Shown here: positions 15,096 to 15,236 of the stretch, piece by piece
How positions within the stretch are numbered: the stretch's first letter is position 1
Layout of the letters: each line of letters opens with the position of its first letter
Assembly: GCA_007118075.1 (NCBI GenBank)
Contig: SKSH01000136.1
Span: 1 to 15,236, forward strand
DNA: 15,236 bases
Source of the DNA: Halobacteriales archaeon
GTDB taxonomy: Archaea > Halobacteriota > Halobacteria > Halobacteriales > SKSH01
Direction: 5' to 3'
The notes under the pieces: model-generated
Databases searched by the model: none
Seen by the model: the letters and a program-made list of their open reading frames with translations, nothing else
What the model was told of the DNA's origin: nothing
Translations under genes and position numbers: made by a program

Positions 15096-15236
15096 GCCAG
15101 ACCGGCTGCGATCGGTGCGACGAGGCGGCCGTCATACACGTCGCGTATGCCGGTCAACATCTCTGTGAGGCACACTTCTTCGAATCGGTCGACCGTCGGG
15201 TCCGCCGGCGGATTCGCAAGGACGAACTGTACGACG
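15092..15236 (+). CDS. ncsA: tRNA 2-thiolation protein NcsA/Ctu1 (TIGR00269 type), 3'-truncated by the window edge
   Basis: Only the first 48 codons are visible. They form the N-terminal zinc-binding module of the NcsA/Ctu1/TtuA family: CDRC (C6, C9) and LCEAH (C25, H28), then the basic helix SVDRRVRRRIRKDEL that precedes the PP-loop ATPase domain in these proteins. Family members activate U34 of Lys, Glu and Gln tRNAs for sulfur insertion from a ubiquitin-like carrier. The PP-loop SGGKDS motif should lie just beyond the window and has not been seen. The ATG overlaps the thioredoxin stop (ATGA), which implies coupled translation. The identification rests on this short, characteristic N-terminus. 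Confidence 0.85.
   Translation, partial: MSQTGCDRCDEAAVIHVAYAGQHLCEAHFFESVDRRVRRRIRKDELYD

Noticed and set aside
1..15236. CRISPR arrays, insertion sequences, integrase or attachment sites
   Set aside because: I saw no regularly spaced repeats, transposase or integrase motifs, or long terminal repeats on reading the window. The genes are core housekeeping types.

Overview
The window is chromosomal DNA from a halophilic archaeon (class Halobacteria, or a close relative). The case rests on the gene set and protein style. There is an archaeal L15e ribosomal protein and a Rio2 kinase. The MutS/MutL pair is of haloarchaeal type. ThiD is fused to ThiN, and DUF7095 is a family I know only from haloarchaea. 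Most proteins are rich in Asp and Glu. Several genes lack a Shine-Dalgarno sequence and have TATA-like boxes about 25 bases upstream of the start, as in leaderless haloarchaeal transcription. The tetramer GATC looks strongly enriched and CTAG strongly depleted. I cannot name a genus. This is a core region: I see no insertion sequence, integrase, CRISPR array, tRNA or rRNA.

Layout. Positions 2-2221 (+) hold the 3' five-sixths of valS, cut by the left edge. It converges on a long minus-strand run that reads rio2 (11914-10991), rpl15e (10849-10292), thiDN (10102-8744), mutS (8682-6076), mutL (6086-4212, overlapping mutS), a dihydrolipoamide-dehydrogenase-like flavoprotein (4156-2738) broken by one in-frame amber codon, and a four-helix CopD-like membrane protein (2695-2240). 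A 370-base non-coding region with a two-way TATA box separates rio2 from a plus-strand pair: a lipoate-ligase/octanoyltransferase-family gene (12285-13100) and endonuclease IV (13126-13956). A DUF7095 gene (14610-13966, minus) converges on nfo. It diverges from a thioredoxin gene (14697-15095, +), whose stop overlaps the start of ncsA (15092 onward, +), cut by the right edge.

How the genes fit together. mutS and mutL form a translationally coupled mismatch-repair pair. nfo adds abasic-site repair. thiDN makes and joins the pyrimidine half of thiamine. The lipoate-family enzyme and the broken flavoprotein both touch lipoyl or disulfide chemistry. Thioredoxin and NcsA are coupled, which fits a redox and sulfur role in tRNA thiolation. 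rio2 and rpl15e belong to ribosome maturation and structure.

The most interesting material is in the gaps between genes. There are perfect or near-perfect inverted repeats in the leaders of rio2, thiDN, the lipoate-family gene and rpl15e, and a palindrome between the mutS TATA box and its start codon. I found no wholly new gene system. The candidate novelties are these leader elements, the amber-interrupted flavoprotein, a LipM-like cysteine in the lipoate-family enzyme, and a nucleotidyltransferase-like signature in DUF7095.
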